Under the pieces are notes generated by a model. That model had not been told where the DNA came from and made no database searches. It saw nothing but the letters and a program-made list of their open reading frames with translations. A stretch of DNA of 64,000 nucleotides from Byssothecium circinans (Eukaryota > Ascomycota > Dothideomycetes > Pleosporales > Massarinaceae): NCBI GenBank assembly GCA_010015675.1, contig ML976982.1, positions 1,105,552 to 1,169,551 of the forward strand, written 5' to 3'. This document shows, piece by piece, positions 9,525 to 20,543 of the stretch. The translations under genes were made by a program, and so were the position numbers. Position 1 is the first letter of the stretch. Every line of letters begins with the position of its first letter.

Positions 9525-11762
9525 CTACCCAGCATGTGGCCAAAAGTTCGTCCACTCAACCGTTTTGTAGACGTCGGGATCGCTCGCCCTCAAGCTCGCA
9601 AAACTCTCCACCAGGACATAAATCCTCGCAACAGGATACCCCATTAGGCATATGCACAGGACGAGACACGTCAACGTTGAAACAGTGTCAACGCTAATGC
9701 GAAGAAATCCGTATACGAAGCGGCGAACAAGCACATAGATACCTGGAAGGTATTCTAAAAAGGTCTTGGGGGTCGCTACTTCATCCGTGGATGATCTGCA
9801 CAGCATTTTGGTTCGAAACGTCTTTCTGAGCGAACGCGATTTCCTGTTAGGCACCGGCGAGTGAATCGTTCTTATCGTCGTCGCGTCTGCTCCTTCCTCT
9901 TCATCTTCCTCTTCCTCCTCCTGCTCCTCTTCTTCTTCATCTTCGATCTTGTGTTCTTTATCATACTTCCTCCTCCTCCACGACAACTTCGTCTCAATGT
10001 CTGATAACCACAAAAGCACCACTCCCGCAGCCGGCAGGCCCACCATAACAAGCCCACTTGTCCTCCAGAGCCACATTTCCGCAGCACTCCGAAATCCATA
10101 CTTCCACCCAGCCAAATGCAAGCCTCCATACATGCCACTCATAATTGCGTACGTCTTCAACGCTTGGTCTATATGTTTGGAACGGGCCTTTGACTTTTGA
10201 GAACTGGGGAGGCCATCGATGATCAGGTTACTGCGTGTAGGCGTGACGTAGAGGAGAGGGAGACGTATGGTATGTGCGACGGCCCAAGTAGAGATGAGAG
10301 GCTTTGCAGGTGGTTGTTTTGAGAGATAGGGGAAGTGGATCGAATGCGTGGAGAGATAGGATAGGGCGGCCTCTGCATGAGATAGGTGGAGGAGTTCTGA
10401 TTCAGTTGGAGGAGAATTGTCTGGTGGCGGGGCGGTAGTCCATAGGAACTTGAATTTTGATTTAGGGTTGCTTTGTTCGTCCAACATGAGGCCAGATATC
10501 AACAATGCCCAGTGTCGGTGTCGAGTTGATGGAGAGCGGACGCGTCGATGTGAGGATTGCACTTGAGCAAGGGTCACTGAGCCGTATAATGCGCATTGGA
10601 GTTGATCACCTTCATCGCGGGATGAGTTAAACGCTGGCTATAACAAGGCTTAGTCACACAACACCTTAGGAAATGTATGATAGAGGGATCCTACCATTCC
10701 ATCATCCAGCGCCCAGAGGGCTACTAAATCCCTCACCCTCTCGTCTGTAACAAGTACCGGTGCGCCTACATCGTATGGCTTCTCGATCTAAAGAACGTAC
10801 ATAGCAAACGCGCACCCCACATGCGCCAGTACATGTAGTTCCAGCAGTGTTAATGGCAATTTTTGTGCTACTCGTGCAATGGATTATACGAGGAACCAAC
10901 CAGCTTGAACGCAGACCAGTACCTTAGCGACGTAATCTGCTTTTGACTTGTCTGAGACGGTTGCTGGAGTCGTCGTGGGTAACAGTCCATGACTAGCGAG
11001 GAACTGCAAGGCACTGGGCGTAAGAGTGAGCGTCGGTAGAGGATAGAAAGATGATGTATCGACAGCGAAGCCGCCAGATGTTGCGAAAAAAGCTTGTTCA
11101 TGTGTCCAAGTAGGCGTGGGAAGGGTCAGTTTTTCGACGTCGTTCGTGCCTGATTTTCTCCAAGTCGAAGGTTTGAAAATGCGAAAAGAATTTGACTTTG
11201 ATGGCGAACTGCTTTCCACTTGCTCCGTGTGACCACTTTCTGTATCCGAGGCTGCATCCCCCTGTGCGAAAAGTATGTCGAGCCCGTAATCCCTCGAATA
11301 CCTGCCCTGTCGCTCGGCCTCCCGACAGCCGCGACAATCCTCACCATCGTCTCGATCAATCAAGTCATCAATCTTTCCCCCGGTCCCGTTGAATGCTTTC
11401 TCGCCCAAAGCTTGGACCGCATCCCTGAGTTTCTTGCTTGCCCACCATTGTTCCCACGCACACCAAAGGACCACCTCAGGTATCAGGACTGCGATACTCA
11501 TCCAGACCACTCTTTTGCCGAGTCGTCTCCACTCATTCTGGGTGGTGAACACATTGGGATGGTAGGCTGTCCAGGCGCATAGGGACAATGTCGTCAAACA
11601 GGATAGGAGGAGATCAAAGGTTCCACGAACTTGCGGCGTCCCTTTCCATCCAACGAACTGCGAGTCAGCGGTCTTAGAATTGGTTGTACCGTTTGAACGA
11701 GACTGAGGCGAAAAAGCAAGAGATGGCGCTGAGAATAAAGCAAGATATACTAAGGATAACAT
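9525..11762 (-). CDS. Fungal multi-pass membrane protein with a stop-containing segment
   Basis: A member of the large fungal integral membrane family marked by a conserved GWF(L)VQ...LE...W.KP block. The start at 11762 gives a hydrophobic leader (MLSLVYLALFSAP). Exons are 11762-10890, 10787-10695 and 10637-9525, the last intron having a GTAGGA donor and TATAG acceptor. Between exons 1 and 2 lie 102 bases that, in frame, encode the conserved segment SIARVAQKLPLTLLELH... They are bounded by TAA (10886-10884) where Gln is expected and TAG (10790-10788) where Trp is expected. The same bases can be read as a GT-AG intron of 34 codons, which keeps frame. The product is 692 aa if spliced. The C-terminus has further membrane segments, an acidic Glu-rich loop and a WTNFWPHAG ending. 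Either a pseudogene or a protein that has lost one conserved block. Confidence 0.65.
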
Positions 11763-12159
11763 GACGCGGGTATCATGGTAATATTTTTGAAATAGTGGAT
11801 ATGGGATGACGACCACGGCACCCATAGTTCATATTTCTAGGTTCCTAGTGTGCTGTGCCGCTGCGGGTGCAGCCGTGCAAGGGGATTTGAAACATTGAGG
11901 ATGGTGCTCGGCGGCAGTGCAAGTTTGTGGTTGGGTGCACAGGGGTCGGCGCTTAGCAAGACACGAGTACGGCCCCCAAAGATCGCATCTCCTGTCCGGA
12001 GTAGCTCGCCGCATGGAAAGTAGCTGTAGTTTGGCAAGCCATACGTGAGAAATCCAAGAATCGGCATATGTCTACACAGTGTGGATCCATTGATGGATGC
12101 GTGGTTGTTGACGGATGTTCGCATGTTGCAGGTCAGACCGTGGATGATTGTTATAGCCT
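11763..12159. other. Spacer between membrane-protein gene and CTU2
   Basis: Both flanking genes are on the minus strand, so this holds the CTU2 3' UTR and the promoter of the membrane-protein gene. No further gene is supported. Confidence 0.4.
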
Positions 12160-13351
12160 TCAGCCAGTGGTCCTTTGTGGTATAGATCGAGTGCAGCCAT
12201 AGCATAGGCTCGGACCGCTCCCGCTGACAGGCGTTTCTGGGCCATCTTGCTGGTCGCCCCACCCATGTATTCCAAACCGTCCATCAGCCACGGGCATACT
12301 GCAAAGATCGCAGTGAAGCGCAGATGACGATACAGACGCAGCCTCCAGCTTTCCCGTAGTTCTCACCACATTGGAGACGATGCTCGGAAAGTTCGTCTCG
12401 ACTTCCTCAAAGTAGTTTCGCATCAGATCATCGATAGTCGTATTCTTCGAGCTCATCGATGCTTTGGTCGTGGACGACACCTGGATCAAATCTGACAAAG
12501 AAGGCTCGACTAGTTCGACGTAGGATGAGAGCTCCTTCTTGAGCACATCTCGAAGAGGGTAATTGAATGTAAGGCCAAGGGGAGATTCGCCGTCGGACAC
12601 CTGCCAAGGCAGAGAAAAACCTCGCCCTTTCGCTGTCTCAGACAATGTTTTCTCCGCGAGTTTGGTCGTGCTGTCGCCCCACAGGATGCCTTCGCAACCT
12701 CTGGCTTTGGCGTGCTCCACAATCACTCTGGTAGTGAGCGTTGAGAGGACATCCGCGCGAGCAGAAGCCGAGGTTAGTGAATTGATCAAATTTGTGAGCT
12801 TTTCAGAAGGCGAGGAATCGCCCTTTGCACTCAGATCTGGTACCAGGTCTGACAATTCCTTGGACGGCTGGAGGAGTATGTCATGTAAGGGTACAGAGGC
12901 ATAGTCGAATTCCGGATACGCTCGCTGGGCTTTCGAAAGCAAATCCTCCCCTAAGGGTGCTAGGACAGACCCAGGCACATCAACATACACTACATCGACG
13001 GTGAATCCCGTCCGACCAGTCTTGCTTTTCTGAGTCTTGAGCAAATGGTCCAGAATGTGGAGCAAGGTGACAGAAGAAACACCAAAAGAAAGGGCCAGCA
13101 ACAGTTTCCGCTGCTGATCCGGAGCCGTATGGCGCACACGAAATGACTCTAAGCGCTTGATTGCTTTTGTGTGCACGTATCTGGTGAAGTCCTCCCTGCA
13201 GGCTGTTAGCGAGAAATATTCATCGCCTGAAGGAGGCGATGCCGCGGACTCACCGGCAAAGAGGCTCAGAGCGCACAACAAGAACCGCCGTGTGCTCCTT
13301 ACACCGGCGGCAAGGCTCGTCCATGGTGTTGACAATGGTTTTGCCTGGCAT
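12160..13351 (-). CDS. NCS2: Cytoplasmic tRNA 2-thiolation protein 2 (Ctu2/Ncs2)
   Basis: Partner of Ncs6/Ctu1 in the Urm1-dependent pathway that thiolates wobble uridine 34 of tRNA-Lys, -Glu and -Gln in the cytosol. Exon 1 (13351-13254) encodes MPGKTIVNTMDEPCRRC. A 58-nt intron (GTGAGT donor, CAG acceptor) leads to exon 2 (13195-12160) at REDFTRYVHTK. The product is 377 aa. The N-terminal CRRC zinc pair is present, the PP-loop-like region has LALSFGVSSV in place of a canonical SGGxDS motif, as usual for Ctu2, and the C-terminus has CDLC and CYGC pairs. The gene is divergent from the PTM1-type gene, with 294 bp between start codons. Confidence 0.93.
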
Positions 13352-13645
13352 GGCTGCCTGGTGTTGTGTTTGGTGTGGAGTTTCACGGCGTACGGAAGTG
13401 ACGGCCGGGATGGTGGTATTTTGGGAAGGGAGCACCGCCACAGGTCTTGGCAAACGTACGCCCAAGCATTACGCCGCGTCGACCAGCAACCTCCAAATTC
13501 CGCGCGACGTGTCTAATGAACATTCACTGTCGCTCGTTTTGATATACATCATCGTCGCCGGAATCCCGTCGCATCGAAGTACTATAACCGAAGCCCCCGC
13601 GACCACCCGCCCGCTCCGCCAGCTGGCCTCAAGCTTCCAGGCATC
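13352..13645. promoter_or_regulatory. Compact bidirectional promoter, CTU2 and PTM1-type gene
   Basis: Only 294 bp separate the two start codons, so both promoters and 5' leaders overlap here. No conserved element was identified with confidence. Confidence 0.5.
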
Positions 13646-15434
13646 ATGATCTGGCTGCGGACTACCGGCCTGCTGCTGCTGTCGACAATCGCGGCAGTAG
13701 CAGCCATCGATGTCACCTTAGTACGTTTGGCCTTCATTGCTAGCATTATATGATGCTAACCAATATAGACACAAAACGACGCGCAAAAATGCTCGGGCAT
13801 GTACAGCAAGAAGTCATGGGGAGGAAAGGTGGAGCCGTTCATCAACGTCAAGTTCCTCAAGAACGACAAGAACAAGGACATCGAGGAGCCCACAGTCGGA
13901 GTAGTAATCTGGGAATGGAAGGACTCACTACTGCTGGGGAAGCCGTCCGACAAGCCCGTAGAAGACGTGCGTTGCGCCGCGAGCTCCGCGAGACCAAGCT
14001 AACAGCCTGCCAGCGCGAATACATTTGCAACGACGACGCCCTCACCCAGAACCTCTGCAATGCTACCCACAAGGGCGAATGGATCATCGCTGATGACGCC
14101 GATGCCAAGTCCAAGAACTATATCCGCACCGTAGCCATCGACATGAAGGATCCGCAAGTCCTGAGATACCCGGCCGCAGACAACGGAGACCAAAAGATTG
14201 CGCTCAAGACGGGGTATTATTGTGTTGCGACGGCGGCTTACACCAAGGACGTCCAGTACGAGGCCATTGTGACATTCCGCAATGCGTATGGAGAACTCCC
14301 GGCTGCGCAGATTCCGAAGTTGCCCTTCTACGGCGGCATCACTATCGCATACTTTGTCGTGGGCATATTCTGGGGCTTCCTCTACTTCCAGCACAGACAT
14401 GACATTCTTGCGGTTCAGAATTATATCACTGCGATTCTCGCCTTCTTGGTCTTGGAGATGCTGATGACTTGGGGCTTCTACGACTACCAGAACCGCCATG
14501 GCAACAACATCGGCGCAAAGGTGCTGATGATTACTGTTGCCGTCCTCAATGCGTTTAGGAACTCGTTCTCATTCTTCTTGCTCCTGATTGTATGCATGGG
14601 ATACGGTGTTGTTAAGCCGACGCTGGGAAAGACCATGACCATCGTCCGATGGCTTGCAGTCGCACATTTTGTTTTTGGCGTGATTTACGCTGTCGCTTCC
14701 TTGACTATTCGCCCCGACGACGCAGGACCGCTCGTACTGCTCGTCATTCTTCCTCTTTCTGCGACGCTTACCGCCTTTTATATCTGGACGCTCAATTCGC
14801 TGAACCTTACCATGAAGGACCTGATGGAACGCAAGCAGCATGTCAAGGCCTCCATGTATAAGAAACTTTGGTGGTGCATCCTGACCAGCATCATCGTCAT
14901 CTTCGGGTTCTTCTTCCTCAACAGTTTCACGTTTGCCGGTGCCTCGAGCCCTGAGTTTGCGCCCACCCACTGGCAGACGCGGTGGTTCGTCCTGGATGGA
15001 TGGTTGAACTTGGTTTATCTTGCCGATGTGTGCTTTGTGGCGTACATGTGGAGACCGACGGCCAACAACAGAAGATTTGCCATGAGTGATGAGGTAAGTC
15101 ATTCTTCATCCGACTCAAAGATTCATTAGCTAATGTATGATAGATCGCCCAAGATGATGAAGGCTTCGAAATTGCTTCTCTCCGCTCTTCGTTTGATGAA
15201 GAGGAAGGTGACCGAGCCTACGACCCCGCACCATCGCATCAAGACTCCCGCGGTGCAGCTAACCGTGATGACTCCCCATTACCAGCACCAAGGCCGCAAA
15301 AGCCCTATGCACCTCCCCGGGAGAGTCTAGATGGCGACACCATTTTCGCCGTGGGCGAAGATGACAAGTGGAGCGATGATGAGGACGACGATGGAGATGA
15401 GCGGAAACGATTGAATGCCAAGAGGGAGGATTGA
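13646..15434 (+). CDS. PTM1-like Golgi seven-transmembrane protein (GOST family)
   Basis: Four exons (13646-13720, 13769-13966, 14014-15093, 15144-15434) with clean GT-AG junctions and TGCTAAC or CTAAC branch sites give 547 aa. The product has a signal peptide (MIWLRTTGLLLLSTIAAVAA) and a lumenal domain with paired cysteines (KCSGMY, YICNDD, NLCNAT). A seven-helix domain of the Lung_7-TM_R family follows (about 190-420), including a WGFYDY segment between helices. The acidic cytoplasmic tail contains EDDKWSDDED. The family (yeast Ptm1 and YHL017W, animal GPR107/108) resides in the Golgi and endosomal membranes and is linked to trafficking. Function here is by family. Confidence 0.93.
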
Positions 15435-15866
15435 GCTGCGCTTTGGAGAAATTAGTGATTTGACTATTGTGCATTAGCAAGAAGGTATTGGGCTGCTGTA
15501 GGACTCGACTCAGCATTGGCGTTGTAGGTTTCTTTTAAGCTTGTTGGTACGTAACAATGTGTGGGTACTCTAGATATTTTCCCGGAGATGAAGGCAGGCA
15601 TTCCTGGCGCTAGTTGATATTTTCTTTGGATCAATGGAAATATACCTTCTCATCGAATATCATCTACCTGCACACTGTTTTGCGTGCAACTGGATCATAT
15701 CAAGAGTTGTTTAGGCCAAGCGTGTAATCGCCGATAAGTCCGGCCGTAGGAGCTTAGTCAACCTCGGTCCGCGAAAGTTCGTCATCTCTCTAGATACCTC
15801 ATCTCGCATCACATCGCATTTGTCCTGTGCCCCCACGATACCTACCCCACTCGACAACCGGCTCCA
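15435..15866. other. Intergenic spacer before IBA57
   Basis: Contains the 3' end of the PTM1-type gene and the promoter of IBA57. No additional gene is visible. Confidence 0.4.
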
Positions 15867-17318
15867 ATGGCCTCGATATCAATTGCGCGCTCCTCGCGAA
15901 CGGGCGCGTTCGTATGCGATTCCTGTCTTCTGCGTTTACGACCGATGCCGAGACAGCAAGTACAAGGGTTGCGCACTGCCACTGCGGCGACGGGGAAGGC
16001 TTCATTGCGGTGGAAGAGCGATATGGGAAGAATGAAAGGGGCGGACAAATCAGGGAAAGCATTTGGTCTCTCTAGGACATACATAAGACCTCAAGACGCA
16101 GAAGCACTAGAGGAGCACACAGGTGGAAGCAATGCATCGGGATTGTTGAGGCCCAGTTCAGCGGAACTCGACTTTACATCAGACAACCCCAAAGGTGTAG
16201 AGAAATCTGGACTCGCCTCTCTCCTTGGTCGTGGCCTCATATCGCTCTCTGGGCCAGATACCGCAAAGTTTCTACAAGGACTCATCACCAACAACGTCAA
16301 CCATGTTTCCGAGGCAGTCCCAGGGCATGACACTATATCTAAACCGCCAATTGATCGTCGGTCTCGGGGATTCTACTCTGCATTTCTGGACGCAAGGGGA
16401 AGAGTTCTTTGGGACGTGTTCATCTACAGAAAGGACGGTGTTACTTCGACAAAGCCTTGGGAATGTTACATTGAAGTAGATATGGGAGAGGCCGAAGCTT
16501 TAATCAAGCACCTCAAACGCCACAAACTGAGGAGCAAGATCAATATCGAGAAAGTGCCACTACAGGAATACGTCGTTTTCCAAGCCTGGGGGCGAGACCT
16601 GGACATCGATGAACACTTCACCTATATACCGCATGCCGTGGACCAGCGTTTCGAAAAAAATGCAATTCGTTTCCTAGCCAGGAATGGTGACCCTCCCTTG
16701 GGCCTCAAACTACCCATCCTAGACTATCAAGCATACCGTTTATGGCGCTATCTCCACGGCATCCCCGAAGGCCCCCTCGAAATCCCCAGAGAATCCGCTC
16801 TCCCCATGGAATACAACATCGACCTCGGCCACGGCATCGACTTTAAAAAGGGCTGCTACGTCGGCCAAGAACTCACCATCCGCACAAAACACACGGGCAT
16901 AGTACGGAAACGCGTCCTCGCCGTGCAACTATCCACCTCTCCCATCCCCGCAAATCTAGAAGCTCCTCTCTACGATCGCAAGTTCCCCTCCAATCTCATC
17001 CCCGCCAATGGCGCAGAGATCAAGCAACTCGACGAAGACGGCAACGTCAAGAAGGGCCGACCGGCGGGGAAATTCATCAGTGCGGCTGGGAATGTAGGGA
17101 TTGCGCTGGTTAGGCTGGAAATGATGACCAGTATGCGGGTTAGCGCAGAAGGCGGGAGTTGGAAACCTGGGATGCAGTTTGGGATTCAGAGTGAGGGGGG
17201 TGAGGTGTTGAGGGTGAAGGCTTTTGCGCCGCAGTGGTTTAAGGAGAGGGAGAGGAATTTGTGGGATAAGAATCGGAAGAGAGTTTTCGGTGAGGGGGGT
17301 AGGGAGAGTGGGGAGTAG
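15867..17318 (+). CDS. IBA57: Mitochondrial iron-sulfur cluster assembly protein Iba57
   Basis: A GcvT/YgfZ-fold protein that works with Isa1 and Isa2 in the mitochondrial matrix to make [4Fe-4S] clusters for aconitase-type enzymes and lipoate synthase. The single exon encodes 483 aa. The N-terminal 60 residues are rich in Arg, Ser and Ala without acidic clusters, as expected for a mitochondrial presequence. The family signature KGCYVGQE lies near residue 327. FLQGLITNN near 132 is the conserved N-terminal folate-binding-like motif. Length is somewhat above yeast Caf17, as usual in filamentous fungi. Confidence 0.95.
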   Translation: MASISIARSSRTGAFVCDSCLLRLRPMPRQQVQGLRTATAATGKASLRWKSDMGRMKGADKSGKAFGLSRTYIRPQDAEALEEHTGGSNASGLLRPSSAELDFTSDNPKGVEKSGLASLLGRGLISLSGPDTAKFLQGLITNNVNHVSEAVPGHDTISKPPIDRRSRGFYSAFLDARGRVLWDVFIYRKDGVTSTKPWECYIEVDMGEAEALIKHLKRHKLRSKINIEKVPLQEYVVFQAWGRDLDIDEHFTYIPHAVDQRFEKNAIRFLARNGDPPLGLKLPILDYQAYRLWRYLHGIPEGPLEIPRESALPMEYNIDLGHGIDFKKGCYVGQELTIRTKHTGIVRKRVLAVQLSTSPIPANLEAPLYDRKFPSNLIPANGAEIKQLDEDGNVKKGRPAGKFISAAGNVGIALVRLEMMTSMRVSAEGGSWKPGMQFGIQSEGGEVLRVKAFAPQWFKERERNLWDKNRKRVFGEGGRESGE

Positions 17319-17809
17319 ACTGAGAGGGCTTGGACATGTCGTCTGGCTGTGGTAAGGCGTTGCCTTGGTCGTGCGAGGATTCTGGTGTGCTTCAACCCGA
17401 TTGCGGACAGCGAACTGATGCGGCACTGTTTTACCATCAAAGTTTCCTGGATTGTTGAGTATTGCCGCCAGGTAGGAAATCATGACGCTTCGGGTTTCGT
17501 GATCGAAGCCGCAATGCTCGCCGATAACAACTATTCGGAAGTGTCGGTTCGCGAGTTCCTTTTGCTAGGAGATGCGTTGTAGTTTAGAGAAGATTGCGTC
17601 TTTGGCCGCACCGAACCCGGCTGGTTTGGGGTTTGGGGTGGAAGGTCGACGTCTTTCCTTCCTTGCTGGCCATGGGTACGGCGTCGTTGATGTCAATGGG
17701 AGGATCGCCGAACCTGCCTGGTTGCGAGGTAAAATCGTCACTATTGGCACCCACATTGAAATTATTGAAAGGGTTTTAAGCATGGACATTAAATAAGTAT
17801 TATTTCTAG

Positions 17810-18477
17810 AAGTTACAAGGTGGCTATCTCGCGCTTATGACCGACGATCGCAAGTTCGATACCGTGTTGGGACTCGCATTGTATGAGAGTGAAGGAAGCA
17901 GCAATTTCAGTGCGCCTGGACCCTTCCAACAGATGATTTCACAGGGCCTACTCCGAGAAAACTTCTTCTCGCTCACATTACCGCGAACCGACGATGAAAA
18001 CGGCGAGATTGTGTTTGGGGGCTTTCCGGAGACCGTGGAGAGGGACCGTTGGTGGGAGTTCTTCTGAATAAGACGGAATTTAGGGAGGGTGTTAGGGAGT
18101 GTGACATTTACACTTCAAGTGGATGGCAGATCTCTGTTGGAAATATTAGCATGGCCTCCGAATCACACTCGACCCTCACGATCCTTGCTAGAGCATAGAT
18201 TGCCATCGTAACGACTTCATACCCATACGTCGAGCTTCCTTCTACCGCAGCAAAGAAAGGGAACCAGACTATTGGGCTCTCCGACCGTGCTGTGTTCCTC
18301 GACTGCAACACCAGCTCATCTTTACCCGACCTCGTCATAATATATAATGATATTTATACAAGGAAGTGTGTTTCGCCTTTCGCGATGTTGACGGGTGGGT
18401 ATGGAGATGAGGGGTTGATCATTTTGGGGACCTGGTGGGTGTTGGGATGCTGGGAGGATGAGTATGGGATTCATTAA
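17810..18477 (+). pseudogene. Pepsin-type (A1) aspartic protease relic
   Basis: Pieces of the central and C-terminal parts of a secreted A1 protease are visible. 17837-18067 encodes FDTVLGLAL, PFQQMISQGLL, FFSLTLPR and EIVFGGF, matching the family's GILGLG...PF..L..QGLI...FS.YL....GE..FGG stretch. A second frame from about 18114 reads GWQISVGNIS, then a TAG, then SYPYVELPS, FLDCNTSSSLPDL and LIILGTWW, matching the C-lobe up to the LGD.FL region. The first DTGS lobe is not found. The second catalytic DTG position is replaced by unrelated residues next to the TAG. Several frame changes are needed. It may be a remnant of a secreted nutritional protease. Confidence 0.7.
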
Positions 18478-18784
18478 CATGCCTTTATAAAGAATACGAG
18501 TGGAGGCGATTTCGATGAACGAGGTTTCTCAGAGGTGTTGGCATGAACTAAAGAAATAAGGGGGCCGGTGAATGGTTGAGGGGCTGTGCTGTGGCTTAGA
18601 GCACGTGACGTCATCGTCACCTTGTACCTACGTTCCTTCAATGAACACACCTTTCACTCAACTCTTCAATTGTTCGAACAGTGAACGGTGCCTACCATTT
18701 TTGAACCTCACACACGCATGCTGAACTCCTCCAATTGCCCGCTATTGTGGAAGATCTGCCCAATACAGGCAATAGCAAAGTGAC
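18478..18784. other. Spacer upstream of the oxygenase-like gene
   Basis: Short interval with the promoter of the gene at 18785. Nothing else is recognised. Confidence 0.35.
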
Positions 18785-20011
18785 ATGGCTGTCATCGTTC
18801 CACCCTCCCCCAACTCATCAACCAAAACTCCCTTCTCCATCTCCAAGTTGATCTCAAAACTAAAGCTCCGCCGTTCATCCAAAACCCACCAACAACTCCA
18901 AAACCACATACCCCACGATGCACGCCCGCCATTAATCCCATCACCCCTCCCCTTCGTACTACCCGAGCACCAACAAACGCTCTCCCAATTAGGATGGACT
19001 ACGTTAACATTTCCCCCACACAATCCATCTCTATTCCCAGAAGCCCCGGGACCACATCCCCTCCAAGCAGCCTACGAAGACCTCTTCCTTGCCGCACAAG
19101 CCTTCTTCGATCTCGACGACGAAGAGAAGACGGAATGGAAGCACAAACTCGGCAGCGAAGAAGGCTGGAGCAAGATCCCAGGCGAGAAGGAATTCATCAC
19201 TCTACGTACTTTATCCTACACGCCCGACATCCTAAAAGCGCCGGCGAAACGGTATTGGGATCTTATGGGTGCACATATATCCTCCACTCTTGGCAGGATA
19301 TCGACGTCGCTCGGCATGGATCATGATAGCAGCTTAGGGCTAGGAAGGTTTGTGGGGCCGTGTAAGACGATGGGCGTGGGAGAGGAGGAGAAGACGAGTA
19401 CTATGCTTCGTATCTTCCGCTACGAGTCGTGGACGCCTAAGGTGGTGGCTGAGGCACATGCGGACCTGGGCCTCTTGTCATGTGTTGTGGGTGATGTTCC
19501 GGGGCTGGAGGTATGGAATGGGTGCCAATTTGTCGACATTGAAAGGCTTTATGAACGGGAAGGGAAGACCGGGGCGAAGGCGACGATGTTGGTTGGAAGG
19601 CAGCTTGAACGTTTTTCGAACGGAAGATATCCTGCAGGTGGACATCGCGTTGTTTCTTATGGGCACGAGATACCGACACTGGATCACCATGCTGTTACCG
19701 CCTCAGCAGGGGGTGAGCACGAGCTCGGAAATTCTGGGGGCAGGAAATATCGACATTCCCTCGTTTTTGTCCTACGTGCGCATGAACCCGTCCCAGTCAA
19801 CTCTGTGGAATTAGAAACGGAAATCACGGGCAAATGGATGGAGCCTATCAAAGACGTTACAGCGGGCGAATTGTATGAACAAATTCGCAGTCAATACTTC
19901 AATATCAACATCGGGCATGAGGAAAGGGAGAAGCAAAGGCGAAGGGTCAGGGAAAGGAAGATGAAGGAGGCGGGGAAACCCAACGGGAACAGCGCTGAAG
20001 CCACGAGATGA
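18785..20011 (+). CDS. 2-oxoglutarate/Fe(II) oxygenase-like protein (IPNS family)
   Basis: The single exon encodes 408 aa. It resembles the isopenicillin-N-synthase-like 2OG-Fe(II) oxygenases: a DIOX_N-type region with LAAQAFFDLDDEEK (about 98-112), then a jelly-roll core. The iron-binding HxD is visible as AHADLGLLS near residue 223. The distal histidine is likely GGHRVV near 285, and the 2OG-binding arginine may be YRHSLVFVLR near 322, though the usual RxS is altered to RHS. Position and spacing fit the fold. The C-terminus is a highly charged helix rich in Glu, Arg and Lys. No biosynthetic neighbours are present, so the substrate is unknown. Confidence 0.8.
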   Translation: MAVIVPPSPNSSTKTPFSISKLISKLKLRRSSKTHQQLQNHIPHDARPPLIPSPLPFVLPEHQQTLSQLGWTTLTFPPHNPSLFPEAPGPHPLQAAYEDLFLAAQAFFDLDDEEKTEWKHKLGSEEGWSKIPGEKEFITLRTLSYTPDILKAPAKRYWDLMGAHISSTLGRISTSLGMDHDSSLGLGRFVGPCKTMGVGEEEKTSTMLRIFRYESWTPKVVAEAHADLGLLSCVVGDVPGLEVWNGCQFVDIERLYEREGKTGAKATMLVGRQLERFSNGRYPAGGHRVVSYGHEIPTLDHHAVTASAGGEHELGNSGGRKYRHSLVFVLRAHEPVPVNSVELETEITGKWMEPIKDVTAGELYEQIRSQYFNINIGHEEREKQRRRVRERKMKEAGKPNGNSAEATR

Positions 20012-20543
20012 TGTTGTGCTACCTGTGTAGCGTGGCACATGTCAATGTATTTCTACTTTTGGAAAAGATGAAACACAACCAAGGTCTGTCTTGGTGCTAT
20101 GACCTTGTTCTTCCCTGAATTTTTCATTCATTGCATCTGTGTGTAAGTGTGTACTCCCTTCTCTAACTCTATATCGATCTCAACGAGTGCATGTCAGTTC
20201 GCACTCATTTAAATGAAACTCTCAATATGGAGATCCAGGTACAATCACACGTCGATAGTCTAGGTACGGTCCGCACAGACTTGTTCAAGGTTGGCAGCGT
20301 CCCCACGATTTTACTTTTACTTTTACTTCTGTTCCATCCCCAGATCTAGTAAAGTCCGTCTTTCCACCTTCACTTTCACGTTTGCTTCAAAAAATAAGGT
20401 TGGTCGTATCCCGCATTCTCTCACGCTCGCAAACATACCTGTCGGCGAATCGCGACTGCGCCTTCCAGCTTTCTCCACACATAATACCACACTCACTTAC
20501 CTGCCGACAACGAACCCTCCTCCACTCACCTCGAAACATAAAC
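20012..20543. other. Intergenic spacer and 5' leader of the sulfotransferase-like gene
   Basis: The reading frame of the next gene is open upstream to 20382, but the first ATG followed by plausible coding composition is at 20544. The leader is pyrimidine-rich with repeated tttactttt. Confidence 0.4.

Noticed and set aside
17349..17796. Open frames between IBA57 and the protease relic
   Set aside because: I tried to read them as the N-lobe of the protease but found no DTGS or flap signature in any frame.
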